Below, in pieces: positions 38,932-47,335 of a DNA stretch of 64,000 bases. The stretch's first letter is position 1. Each line of letters starts with the position of its first letter. This stretch comes from an uncultured Muribaculaceae bacterium (GTDB taxonomy: Bacteria; Bacteroidota; Bacteroidia; Bacteroidales; Muribaculaceae): contig CALUNI010000002.1 of NCBI GenBank assembly GCA_944321905.1, forward strand, positions 20,932 to 84,931. The letters run 5' to 3'. Under the pieces are notes generated by a model. The model had not been told where the DNA came from, made no database searches, and saw nothing but the letters and a program-made list of their open reading frames with translations. The position numbers were made by a program, and so were the translations under genes.

Positions 38932-39105
38932 AGGTATGTGAGATTTTATTGTTTCATATCTCAAGATTTAACCTGTAGAAAAAACACAAGACCTGTCTTT
39001 TGAAGATGAGTTTTTGGTGGGGGATTTTAGACGAATTTAAGCTATAATTTCCGTGTTTATTTAGTCCCGGTTGCCTTTGTAGGTAGCCGGTCTATTTTTT
39101 TACAT
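38932..39105 (+). ncRNA. Candidate small RNA with promoter and terminator
   Basis: This predicted transcript of about 170 bases begins after a perfect promoter and ends in a terminator (39067-39105). A first hairpin, TGAGAT/ATCTCA, forms near 38939-38963, and AAACAC near 38990 can pair with GTGTTT near 39053. A 14-codon frame (39006-39047) is the only plausible peptide. I could not match it to RNase P, tmRNA or SRP RNA. 6S RNA is possible by size, but I cannot show its fold. Confidence 0.45.
39067..39105 (+). terminator. Terminator of the candidate small RNA
   Basis: CCGGTTGCC at 39067-39075 pairs with GGTAGCCGG at 39082-39090 (two G-T pairs), followed by TCTATTTTTTTAC. Confidence 0.75.
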
Positions 39106-39149
39106 TATTGTCCGATAAAATTGGTTTTGCAAAGGCATAAAGTGAAAGT

Positions 39150-39664
39150 GGGTCAGTCCGAAATTTCGGACTGATTCAAATTTTATTTGGCTCGGTCCAG
39201 AATCTCAGTTACAGAGCAAATGCAGGGATGGCTGCGGAGCTGCCAAACTATGCTTAACATGCAAGCGAAGCGCAGCTTGCGGACAGCAGCGGCTTCCCCA
39301 CATGAAAAACGGCTTCGGAGCTGCCGCACTTAAGCTGCCACAATAGTTCGGCATCTCCGAAGCCGCTTAATGTATATGCCTGCCATTCCGCAGGTTACGT
39401 TCGCTATCGCTCACTCCACCGGCGGTTAAGCCGGGTGCAGCCTCTCCGAGGCTGTTTTCGTGGCACACAAAAGAAATTACGCTGCAATATTCCCGCATTT
39501 GCTGCCATTGCACATTGCTTGCAAATCTACTGATAAGTTATTGTGATGTTAGTGTTAAGCGGTGTTGCTTAATTTTTTGAGACCGGCCTCATGTGTTAAG
39601 CCGAATATGGCAGCTCCTTTGCCATCACTGCATTTGCACTGCAACCGGATTTCTGGACTGACCC
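39150..39664. repeat. MITE-like or degenerate repeat element with inverted ends
   Basis: The ends GGGTCAGTCC (39150-39159) and GGACTGACCC (39655-39664) are perfect inverted repeats. Inside them, about 65 bases at 39194-39262 match the reverse complement of about 39590-39660 with scattered differences. Sub-repeats include a perfect 22-base palindrome at 39153-39174 and a GCGGCTTCGGAG-type stem. No transposase frame is present. It looks like a non-autonomous or decayed repeat. Confidence 0.5.
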
Positions 39665-39696
39665 CTTTATTTTGCCCCGTGGGGGAAAGGTGAATA

Positions 39697-39738
39697 AATA
39701 AAAGAGGAACTCGCCGGTTGACAAGTTCCTCTTTTATT
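39697..39738 (-). terminator. Terminator of tRNA-Gln
   Basis: A perfect 15-base-pair stem (AATAAAAGAGGAACT with its complement) spans 39697-39711 and 39724-39738. Its A and T ends make it usable from either side. It lies 5 bases beyond the 3' end of the tRNA. Confidence 0.8.
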
Positions 39739-39742
39739 CGAG

Positions 39743-39813
39743 TTGTCTTACGAGGATTCGAACCTCGACAGGCAGAACCAAAAACTGCAGTGCTACCATT
39801 ACACCATAAGACA
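39743..39813 (-). tRNA. tRNA-Gln (anticodon TTG)
   Basis: The 71-base gene folds into a cloverleaf: acceptor TGTCTTA/TAAGACA, D stem GTG/CAC, T stem CGAGG/CCTCG with loop TTCGAAT, and anticodon loop TTTTGGT giving TTG for glutamine. One pair at the base of the anticodon loop is T-T. CCA is not encoded. Confidence 0.93.
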
Positions 39814-39850
39814 ATCCTCTCAACTGCGACTCTTCGTCTCAATTGCGGTG

Positions 39851-39882
39851 CAAAGTTAATAACACTTTGGCAAAGCTGCAAG
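39851..39882 (-). promoter_or_regulatory. Promoter of tRNA-Gln
   Basis: On the minus strand CTTG (39882-39879) is followed after 20 bases by TAACTTTG (39858-39851), about 38 bases before the tRNA 5' end. Confidence 0.5.
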
Positions 39883-40143
39883 TTTTTGTGATTATTTTTT
39901 CTCGTATTGAGAAAATTTAAATTTAAATTTTGTTTTTTTGATTTCATATGGCCTAAGCACCATGGACAAGTTGCACCGTGTTCCTGTCAGTGATTGCTTT
40001 TCATCCTGACTTGGCAAATCGATGGGAAATAATCCTCGAAAATAATCTTGGGCAAAAAACAGACAGCCTCTAAGCAGACTAAGTTTTTTGCCATGTGGCG
40101 TAAATAATGTTTTCTGTTGATATATTGTGTGGCGTTATTGTTG

Positions 40144-40151
40144 TAACTTTG
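40144..40151 (+). promoter_or_regulatory. -7 element of the MATE exporter gene
   Basis: TAACTTTG lies 39 bases before the ATG at 40190, without a clear -33 box. The gap 39814-40189 (376 bases) contains this site and the tRNA promoter and no gene. Confidence 0.4.
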
Positions 40152-40189
40152 CAGTGCTATTTTGAGTAATATTTTTTTGATTTGCGAAT

Positions 40190-41563
40190 ATGGATAGCAA
40201 AGGGAGAGACAGACTTAATGAATTACAGAACATGCCGGTGGGGCGTTTGTTGTGGAACTATAGCATGCCTGCCATTGTTGGCATCGTGGTGATGTCGCTG
40301 TATAATATCGTTGACCGTATATTTATAGGACAAGGAGTAGGACCCGATGCCATAGCCGGACTTGCGATTACCTTTCCGGTAATGAACCTTGCCACCGCAC
40401 TCGGTATGCTCATCGGTGCCGGTAGCGTGGCTCGTATCTCTATAGTGCTTGGTCAAGGCAATAAAGATATGGCATTTAAGATATTAGGTAACAGTATAAT
40501 AATGACTGTAGTGCTGGGCATATGCTACATAACAATCTTTGCCATATTCATGGATGACATATTGCTGCTGTTCGGGGCAAGTGAGCGTACCTTGCCTTAT
40601 GCAAGGGATTTCATGATGTATATCTTGCCGGGCATGTTGTTGATGAATCTGTGTTATTCATATAATAACATCATGCGCGGGTCGGGGTATCCTACGAGAG
40701 CCATGGTGACTATGTTTATCGGAGCCGGGCTGAATGTTATACTCGCCCCGATATTCATATTTGTGTGTGAATGGGGCATTAAGGGAGCTGCCATAGCATC
40801 CGATATTTCAATGGGCGTGTCGGCTGCCTTCGTAATGGCTCACTTTATGTCTAAAAAGAGCGAAATTCACTTCAAGCGAGGAATTTACAAGCTTGAGAAG
40901 TCCATAATACTGTCGATAGTTTCAATCGGAGCTGCGCCATTCCTTATAAACTGTGCTGGATGTGCCATTAACGCCATAGTCAACAATATGCTGTTCAAGT
41001 ATGGAGGCGATTCGGCAGTTGCGGCTATGGGTATCTTTACGACCTATTCGCAATTGCTTGTGATGGTGGTCATAGGCATATGTCAAGGGATGCAGCCTAT
41101 AGTAGGGTTTAACTATGGAGCTCGCCGTTTCGACCGCTTGCGCCGCACCTATTTCCTTGCCGTGGTGTCGGCCTCTGTCGTGTGCGTGCTTGGTACCATT
41201 CTGTCGCTCTCGTGTCCGCAGTATATAGCCCGTGCGTTCACAGTGGATGCCGAATTGGTGCGAGCCATAGTAGAGAGCCTTACAATCACAACCATAATGT
41301 TTTGGGGCGTTGGGTTCCAGATTGTATCTACCAACTTCTTCCAGTCGCTTGGAATGGCCAAGAAGTCGATATTCCTCAGTCTTACACGGCAAATTATTTT
41401 CCTTATACCGCTATTGCTGCTGTTTCCCCCTCACTTCGGGCTGACAGGCGTGTGGGCGGCATTCCCGGTGGCCGACGCGTTGGCTATCATTATAACGGTA
41501 GTGATGATATTGCACCAGTTCCGTGCTTTAAGGCGCATGGAGGTGGCGGGTGCTCATGTGTGA
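40190..41563 (+). CDS. MATE family efflux transporter
   Basis: This 457-residue inner-membrane antiporter has twelve hydrophobic segments in two six-helix halves. The N-terminal blocks MPAIVGIVVMSLYNIVDRIF and GPDAIAGLAITFPVMNL and the second-half QGMQPIVGFNYGARR match the multidrug and toxin extrusion family, which exports cationic compounds with sodium or protons. The substrate is unknown. It is followed after 39 bases by a DUF486 gene and may be co-transcribed. Confidence 0.92.
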   Translation: MDSKGRDRLNELQNMPVGRLLWNYSMPAIVGIVVMSLYNIVDRIFIGQGVGPDAIAGLAITFPVMNLATALGMLIGAGSVARISIVLGQGNKDMAFKILGNSIIMTVVLGICYITIFAIFMDDILLLFGASERTLPYARDFMMYILPGMLLMNLCYSYNNIMRGSGYPTRAMVTMFIGAGLNVILAPIFIFVCEWGIKGAAIASDISMGVSAAFVMAHFMSKKSEIHFKRGIYKLEKSIILSIVSIGAAPFLINCAGCAINAIVNNMLFKYGGDSAVAAMGIFTTYSQLLVMVVIGICQGMQPIVGFNYGARRFDRLRRTYFLAVVSASVVCVLGTILSLSCPQYIARAFTVDAELVRAIVESLTITTIMFWGVGFQIVSTNFFQSLGMAKKSIFLSLTRQIIFLIPLLLLFPPHFGLTGVWAAFPVADALAIIITVVMILHQFRALRRMEVAGAHV

Positions 41564-41602
41564 TGATTTGATGATTTTATTGCGATATAATAAATTGATG
41601 AA

Positions 41603-41977
41603 ATGAAACCGTTTTACACAATAGGTCTGCTCATCATCTCTAATATGTTCATGACTTTTGCATGGTATGGACACTTGAAGATGAAACAAGAATTTAGTTG
41701 GTTTGCATCGTTGCCATTGATAGCGGTAGTGGCGTTTGGATGGCTTATTGCATTCTTTGAATATTTGTTTCAAGTTCCGGCCAACAGGATAGGTTTCGTT
41801 GGAAATGGAGGCCCGTTTACGCTAATGCAATTAAAGGTCATCCAGGAGGTGATAACCTTGATAGTATTTACCATCTTTACCACGGTGTTCTTTAAGGGCG
41901 AGTCGTTGCATTGGAATCACTTAGCCGCATTTGTGTGCCTTGTATTGGCTGTGTATTTTGTTTTCATGAAGAGCTGA
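41603..41977 (+). CDS. DMT/DUF486 family small membrane protein
   Basis: This 124-residue protein has four membrane helices and the DUF486 pattern: TFAWYGHLKM near the start, AFFEYLFQVPANRIG in the middle and TLMQLKVIQEVITLIVFT after it. The family belongs to the drug/metabolite transporter superfamily but has no assigned substrate. It lies downstream of the MATE gene on the same strand. Confidence 0.9.
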   Translation: MKPFYTIGLLIISNMFMTFAWYGHLKMKQEFSWFASLPLIAVVAFGWLIAFFEYLFQVPANRIGFVGNGGPFTLMQLKVIQEVITLIVFTIFTTVFFKGESLHWNHLAAFVCLVLAVYFVFMKS

Positions 41978-42090
41978 CAAGGCTTTTGTGGGCACCCCTA
42001 TAATAGAACACTCGGTGGTCATATGATATAAGCTTGTCGCCATTGTATGGCAATCGAGCCATGTGCCGTTTTTTATTAATAAGAATCTGT

Positions 42091-42891
42091 ATGGTTAGAA
42101 ATGAAAGGGTATCGTTGCTGATATCTACTTATAACTGGCCCGAGGCATTAGAGTTGTCGTTGTATTCTTTGTCGAAACAAAGCGTCTTGCCCGATGAGGT
42201 AATAATTGCCGATGACGGTTCGACCAGTGACACTGCCGAAGCCATAAAACGTGCGGCCAAGTATTTGCCTGTTCCTGTAAAGCACATTTGGCAGGAAGAT
42301 AAAGGATTCCGCAAGTCTTTAATATTGAACAAGGGAGTCAAGGCTGCCACGGGAGATTATATTATCCAGATAGACGGAGATATAGTGATGGATAGGCACT
42401 TTATCGAGGATCATGTCTCGGTAATGAAGCGAGGCTATTTTATCAGGGGAAGCCGTTCTATGCTCAATGAGAATACCACCCGCAAGTTGATATACAAGTT
42501 TAAGTCGGGGCAATTTGAGAATGCCAGGATAAAGGGCGACAAGAACCGGTTCAACTCCATGCGCATAAAGCTGCTGTCGAAGCTGATTAAATATTTAAAG
42601 AGTGACGTTCGTGGTGTGAAAGGCTGCAATGTGGCATATTGGAAAGACGATTTCATAAAGGTGAACGGCTACAACAATGCCATGCAGGGATGGGGACATG
42701 AAGACATGGAATTTGCCTGCAGGATGCACAATGCCGGGGTAAAGATGAGAAGGTTGAAGTTCCGTGCCGTGGTGTACCATTTGTTTCATGAATATTATTC
42801 GAGGAATAATGCAGTTAGAAACAAAGAGTTGGCCATGAAAATCTATTCAGATAGCGTGAGCTACGCAATTGACGGATACATGCAAAGCTGA
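42091..42891 (+). CDS. Family 2 glycosyltransferase
   Basis: This 266-residue protein is a GT-A glycosyltransferase, probably acting on cell-surface polysaccharide or lipid-linked sugars. The N-terminal domain reads VSLLISTYNWPEALELSLYS, then ADDGST, and the DxD-type metal site QIDGDIVMD. The C-terminal GCNVAYWKDDFIKVNGYNN and GWGHEDMEFACRM resemble the galactosyltransferase C-terminal domain (GT7-like). The start at 42091 fits the fold. The frame stays open 57 bases further upstream. It stands alone, with no glycan gene cluster nearby. Confidence 0.9.
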   Translation: MVRNERVSLLISTYNWPEALELSLYSLSKQSVLPDEVIIADDGSTSDTAEAIKRAAKYLPVPVKHIWQEDKGFRKSLILNKGVKAATGDYIIQIDGDIVMDRHFIEDHVSVMKRGYFIRGSRSMLNENTTRKLIYKFKSGQFENARIKGDKNRFNSMRIKLLSKLIKYLKSDVRGVKGCNVAYWKDDFIKVNGYNNAMQGWGHEDMEFACRMHNAGVKMRRLKFRAVVYHLFHEYYSRNNAVRNKELAMKIYSDSVSYAIDGYMQS

Positions 42892-42946
42892 GAACTCCCT
42901 GTGCAACAAGCGATACCATTCTGCTGCTGTAGGCACGAGTGGAAGC

Positions 42947-43534
42947 TTACAGGGCAGATATGTTGAATGGCGTAATTTCAAAGAATACCTTGTCGTGAGG
43001 GTAGCTATTACATGGCGTGACGGTAAAGCAGTCAAATGACTTCATGCCGTTGATAATGAGCTGTTGGTCTTGAATGTCGGTTATTTCGAGTGCGGCACGC
43101 ATAACCATGTATTCGTCTTGTACGCATATAACGCAAAATGCCGATTTTTCCGACATTCCGTCGCCGGTCGAGGTGATGGCTTTTAGCAGTTTCGAGAATC
43201 TCCAGGCTGCCACGGTCCATATGTCGTGTTCTTGCGGAACTATTTGCAACAGTGCGTTGAGAGCGTCGAGGTTGAAAGGGCGGCGGCAGGCAGTGTCCCA
43301 TGCAAGGCGCAAGGCATTCTCGATATCGCCTGTTTTCATCATAGTGTCTATTGCCATCCGGTTGAAATCGAGGTCGGAATATTCGTCACCCACGTATGCT
43401 TGAGCTATATATGCGCGTGCTATCTCGTCGATGGTAAGGGTCTGGTCGAGTTGCTCAAAGCGAGCAGTAAGCTTTGCAACCTCGCCGGGAGTGCTGCAAG
43501 CCCAGTTTTCTATTTCGGAGCAATCGATAGCCAT
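42947..43534 (-). CDS. DUF4919-like protein at the end of the TonB operon
   Basis: This 195-residue protein has no signal or membrane segment. The pattern with EYSDLDFNRM, ALRLAWDTACRRPFNLDALNAL, ITSTGDGMSEKSAFCVICVQDEY and a C-terminal beta-rich part fits the DUF4919 family of Bacteroidales, of unknown function. The N-terminal half looks helical and repeat-like. It starts 6 bases downstream of the tonB stop codon, so it is co-expressed with the energy-transducing complex. Confidence 0.75.
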   Translation of the reverse strand: MAIDCSEIENWACSTPGEVAKLTARFEQLDQTLTIDEIARAYIAQAYVGDEYSDLDFNRMAIDTMMKTGDIENALRLAWDTACRRPFNLDALNALLQIVPQEHDIWTVAAWRFSKLLKAITSTGDGMSEKSAFCVICVQDEYMVMRAALEITDIQDQQLIINGMKSFDCFTVTPCNSYPHDKVFFEITPFNISAL

Positions 43535-43540
43535 GTCGCG

Positions 43541-44329
43541 TTATTGGAATTTCCACGTTATGTAGCCTATTGCTTCGCCGATGGTGCCGACAGGAACCTT
43601 GAATTGCGATTGCATAGAGGCTTCTTCGCATCGGCGGCGTACATCCATGTCGCCGGCAGCTGTTCCGCTGCCATTGTAATAGTTGGCGGCGATGACTTGC
43701 CCCCGGGAATTAACACGCACACGAATTACTATTGTCCCTTCTACCGGACTGCTTGGGTTACCCCAACGCTCGAGCGTATATCCTGCCGATAGGCCGGATA
43801 CTCCTGGTGAGCCGGAACGTGCGCCCGAGGGACTGTTGCCGTCGGGTTGTCCTTCGCTGCCGTGTCCTTGCCTTGACGAGTTGTTGAAGGCTCCTTGAAC
43901 GAGTTGGTTTGTCCTGCGTTCTGTCTCTTGACGGCGACGTATGCGCTCCTCTTGTTCGGCGCGTTCTTCCTTCGACGGTCCGGCTTCTTCAGATTCTTGT
44001 TTTACTTGCATCGGCGACTCTTCCGATGTTGACAGAGCTGGAGTTGCCGATTCTCCGGCTTTGCCTGCATCGTCGGCGTTGTCGCCTGTGTTGGCTTGTT
44101 CTCGGTTTTGGGCCGATGTCGCAGCACTGTTGTCGATGGACTGTTGTAAGGCGTTGCCGAGCATCACGTATTCTCCGCCGAAGAATGTTATGTCTTGTTG
44201 CGGCATGTCGTCGGGAAGCGGCATGTCGGTGTAGTGCAAGTAAGACAGTACAAGAATAAGCAACACTGCAACGTGGAATATCACCGTTGCCGCCAGTCCT
44301 ATTTTTTTATTCTTGTCGGGATCGTTCAT
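43541..44329 (-). CDS. tonB: TonB family energy-transducing protein
   Basis: TonB carries energy from the inner-membrane motor to outer-membrane receptors. It has one N-terminal helix (about 11-27, ATVIFHVAVLLILVLSY), a long low-complexity glutamate- and serine-rich linker across the periplasm, and a C-terminal domain around GYTLERWGNPSSPVEGTIVIRVRVNSRG, where the beta-sheet contacting receptor boxes forms. The linker is acidic and glutamine-rich rather than the usual proline-rich type. It follows exbD in the operon. Confidence 0.9.
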   Translation of the reverse strand: MNDPDKNKKIGLAATVIFHVAVLLILVLSYLHYTDMPLPDDMPQQDITFFGGEYVMLGNALQQSIDNSAATSAQNREQANTGDNADDAGKAGESATPALSTSEESPMQVKQESEEAGPSKEERAEQEERIRRRQETERRTNQLVQGAFNNSSRQGHGSEGQPDGNSPSGARSGSPGVSGLSAGYTLERWGNPSSPVEGTIVIRVRVNSRGQVIAANYYNGSGTAAGDMDVRRRCEEASMQSQFKVPVGTIGEAIGYITWKFQ

Positions 44330-44340
44330 GTATGCTGTTG

Positions 44341-44787
44341 TTATATGCTTTTAGCTTTGCCCGGAGTCGTGTAGTTGGGCGATGCAGGAGTTGTGGCAAG
44401 CACTATCTTCAAGTTGTTGCGAGCTCCCTTGTCGAGTACTTCCACAATCTTTCCATAAGGTACCGACGCATCGGCATATAATGCGATGAATTGCTCGGGA
44501 TTGTTTTGTTGGGCAAGTTGGAGGAATGTCAGCAACTGCTCTTCGGGCAGGGCTTTGGGCTCTTCGTCTCCGAAAGCTCCATACATTACCAAGTCCTTGT
44601 CGATGTATATGCGAGTACCCGGCTTCAGTGCCGTCTGTTGGCTTGATTGGGGCAGATCTACCTCGAGTGCCGACGGATAAACAAAAGTCGATGTGACCAT
44701 GAAGAATATCAGCAAAAGGAATATGACATCGGTCATCGATGCCATGCTGAACATCGACATCATGTCGTGTTGTCGTTTCAGTGCCAT
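44341..44787 (-). CDS. exbD: Biopolymer transport protein ExbD/TolR
   Basis: ExbD is the proton-conducting partner of ExbB. The single membrane helix (about 13-35) carries the key aspartate in SMTDVIFLLLIFFMVTST, and a periplasmic domain follows to residue 148. It lies 24 bases downstream of the exbB gene. Confidence 0.95.
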   Translation of the reverse strand: MALKRQHDMMSMFSMASMTDVIFLLLIFFMVTSTFVYPSALEVDLPQSSQQTALKPGTRIYIDKDLVMYGAFGDEEPKALPEEQLLTFLQLAQQNNPEQFIALYADASVPYGKIVEVLDKGARNNLKIVLATTPASPNYTTPGKAKSI

Positions 44788-44811
44788 TGTGTCAGCCTCC
44801 TTCTTTAGTTG

Positions 44812-45543
44812 TTATTTCGTGGCCGGTTCGTTGAGCAGGTCCATGAATTCCATTGTCTTGGCTTCGAGTTGGTTCATCACCTTGTTAAGGCGCGACACAA
44901 GGAAGTTGTAGGCAAAGAGTGCTATGATGCCCACAATCAGACCCGCAACTGTTGTAACCAACGCTTCGTAGATGCCGCTTGCGAGGACTGCGATATTGGC
45001 ATTGTTGCCTGCGCTTGCGAGAGCGAAGAAAGCCCTGACCATGCCGGTAACGGTGCCCAGGAATCCGAGCATCGGTGCTCCTGCCGCAGTGGTGGCAAGC
45101 CAGTTGAATCCCTTGCCGAGGGCTGTGATTTCCATGTTGCCTGTGTTTTCTATGGCAACAAGAACGTCGTTCATGGGGCGTCCTATGCGGGAAATGCCCT
45201 TCATTATCAGGCGCGAATATGGGGTATCGGTCTTTTTGCAAAGGTTCAATGCACTTTCAATCTCGCCTTCATGGATATAATCCTTTATGCGCTTCATGAA
45301 TGTCTTGTCTTCCTTTGCGGCCGTGTTGATGGCAAGGAAGCGTTCGATAAGTATATAAATGCTTATTATGGACAGAATCGCAAGCGGTATCATTATGATG
45401 CCGCCTTTTAGGGTCAACTCCCACACAGATATCTCTTGTGTTGCGACGGTCTCTGCGGCCTGTTGCATGGCACCGCCTATTGAGTCGGTCGCCAACGTGG
45501 TTTGAAGCAACAATGTTGCCATAATGGAATTGAGGATAGCCAT
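44812..45543 (-). CDS. exbB: MotA/TolQ/ExbB proton channel family protein
   Basis: This inner-membrane channel powers TonB together with ExbD. Three membrane helices are visible. The first is near residues 38-58, preceded by a long N-terminal part with an extra hydrophobic stretch. The pattern GKGFNWLATTAAGAPMLGFLGTVTGM carries the conserved GTVTGM motif. It lies 18 bases downstream of pdxJ. Confidence 0.95.
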   Translation of the reverse strand: MAILNSIMATLLLQTTLATDSIGGAMQQAAETVATQEISVWELTLKGGIIMIPLAILSIISIYILIERFLAINTAAKEDKTFMKRIKDYIHEGEIESALNLCKKTDTPYSRLIMKGISRIGRPMNDVLVAIENTGNMEITALGKGFNWLATTAAGAPMLGFLGTVTGMVRAFFALASAGNNANIAVLASGIYEALVTTVAGLIVGIIALFAYNFLVSRLNKVMNQLEAKTMEFMDLLNEPATK

Positions 45544-45561
45544 ATCGATTGAATGTGTGTG

Positions 45562-46275
45562 TTATCGTAAACAATTTTTATAGGCCGCGATAGTCTTTTC
45601 AAGCCCTAAATAAAGTGCATCGGCGATTAAGGCATGGCCTATCGAAACCTCGTTGAGGTGGGGGATGTTCTCGTAGAAATAGCGCAGGTTGTCGAGGTTC
45701 AAGTCGTGACCGGCATTTACTCCAAGCCCAACCTTGTGTGCAGCTTCTGATGCAGCCACGAACGGAGCTATCGCGGCAGCCGGATTCTTGCCATATGCCG
45801 AGGCGTATGGCTCGGTATAAAGTTCGATGCGGTCGGCTCCTGTTTTTGCTGCGAGTTTGATGTTTTCGATGTCTGTACCGACAAATATGCTTGTTCTGAT
45901 TCCGGCTTCTTTCAGCCTATCAACGACCGATGTGAGAAATTCAAGGTTTTCGGCCACATTCCACCCGGCGGTGGATGTCAAGGCATCGGGCGCATCGGGA
46001 ACGAGTGTCGCCTGCTCCGGCTTTACCTTTAGGAGCAGGTCGATAAGTTCGTCGGAAGGGTATCCTTCGATATTGAATTCTGTGCGGACGATCGGACGAA
46101 GCGCATATACGTCGGCTTTGCGTATGTGCCGTTCATCGGGGCGCGGGTGCACGGTGATGCCGTCGGCTCCGAACCGTTCGCAGTCAATCGCCACTTTTTC
46201 CACATCGGGGACATTGCCTCCACGAGAGTTGCGCAGGGTGGCAATTTTGTTGATATTAACACTTAAATTTGTCAT
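45562..46275 (-). CDS. pdxJ: Pyridoxine 5'-phosphate synthase
   Basis: PdxJ makes pyridoxine 5'-phosphate from 1-deoxyxylulose 5-phosphate and aminoacetone phosphate in the DXP-dependent vitamin B6 pathway. It is a TIM barrel: the N-terminal [26 protein letters not shown] and C-terminal [10 protein letters not shown] and [12 protein letters not shown] are conserved. It is first in the exbB-exbD-tonB operon, an arrangement common in Bacteroidales but without obvious functional link. It is divergent from nadK. Confidence 0.96.
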   Translation of the reverse strand: MTNLSVNINKIATLRNSRGGNVPDVEKVAIDCERFGADGITVHPRPDERHIRKADVYALRPIVRTEFNIEGYPSDELIDLLLKVKPEQATLVPDAPDALTSTAGWNVAENLEFLTSVVDRLKEAGIRTSIFVGTDIENIKLAAKTGADRIELYTEPYASAYGKNPAAAIAPFVAASEAAHKVGLGVNAGHDLNLDNLRYFYENIPHLNEVSIGHALIADALYLGLEKTIAAYKNCLR

Positions 46276-46474
46276 TCTTTAACTCCTATAAAAATGCACT
46301 TATCGGTAGTATGAATAAAATATAGTATATTTGTAAGTGCATAAATTTTGATGCAAAAATAATATGAAATAATAAGATAATAAAGCGAATGATGCAGATT
46401 GTGCCGTATAAGGCTGCTTTTTTGTCGTGCTGCATATTTCTTTTTGTCTGCGACCGTTCCTAAAAACAAGTGTG

Positions 46475-47335
46475 ATGAAAATATTGCTTTTCGGAAATGA
46501 GTATCAACAACTTTATGCCACAGAATTGCGCAGCCTCGTCGGCTTGTTGCGCGGCAGTGGCGCGATAATTGAAGTGGAACGCAGTTTTTACCAATATTTG
46601 CGTTACGTGCTTGACGTATCCATAGACAGGGATGAAAGCCGTCGGGCGTGCGACATGCAGGGCGACGTGGCTCTGAGCATAGGCGGCGATGGCACGTTTC
46701 TGCGGACGGCTCGTGTGGTGGCAAGGAAGGAAATACCGATATTGGGTATAAATACGGGCCATCTGGGATACCTTGCCGATGCCAATGTGACGGAAGTCGA
46801 GCGCGTGGTGGACGACTTGTTCGGGGGACGTTACAAAATAGGCCGTAGGACCATGCTTGAGATCAGCAATAATTGTAATGTAGATATAGAAAACACTCTC
46901 GCCCTTAATGAGATTGCCATATTGCGGCAAGACACGTGCTCGATGTTGGGAATGCGTACATGGGTCAATGGCATAGACCTTACTACTTATCGAGGCGACG
47001 GCCTGGTGATTTCCACTCCGACCGGTTCGACAGCTTATAACCTGAGTGTGGGTGGGCCATTGCTTGAACCCACGGCTCACGTGATTGTGTTGTCGCCAAT
47101 TTCGGCTCATTCGTTGACCATGCGTCCGCTCGTGTTGCGCGACGATTCGGTGGTGGAGATTGAAACCACTTCCCGCACGCAACAATATCTTGTCAGTTTA
47201 GATGGCGAGGTGCATTCTTTTCCTGCGGGGTCGGCTGTGACGGTGCGCAAGTCCGACATATTCGTAAAAGTAATCGAGCCGTTTAATCATAATTTTGCCG
47301 ATACTCTTCGCCGTAAGCTAATGTGGGGGCAGTGA
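46475..47335 (+). CDS. nadK: NAD kinase
   Basis: NadK phosphorylates NAD to NADP. The signature GGDGTFLRTAR (catalytic Asp at about residue 72), GINTGHLGYLAD, and the C-terminal GDGLVISTPTGSTAYNLSVGG block are complete. I chose ATG at 46475 (MKILLFGNEY), which fits the family. An upstream frame to 46427 has no support. The stop TGA shares its final base with the next gene's ATG. Confidence 0.96.
   Translation: MKILLFGNEYQQLYATELRSLVGLLRGSGAIIEVERSFYQYLRYVLDVSIDRDESRRACDMQGDVALSIGGDGTFLRTARVVARKEIPILGINTGHLGYLADANVTEVERVVDDLFGGRYKIGRRTMLEISNNCNVDIENTLALNEIAILRQDTCSMLGMRTWVNGIDLTTYRGDGLVISTPTGSTAYNLSVGGPLLEPTAHVIVLSPISAHSLTMRPLVLRDDSVVEIETTSRTQQYLVSLDGEVHSFPAGSAVTVRKSDIFVKVIEPFNHNFADTLRRKLMWGQ

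Noticed and set aside
39555-39947. Minus-strand open frame across the tRNA-Gln gene
   Set aside because: It reads through a tRNA and its terminator. The tRNA cloverleaf is convincing.
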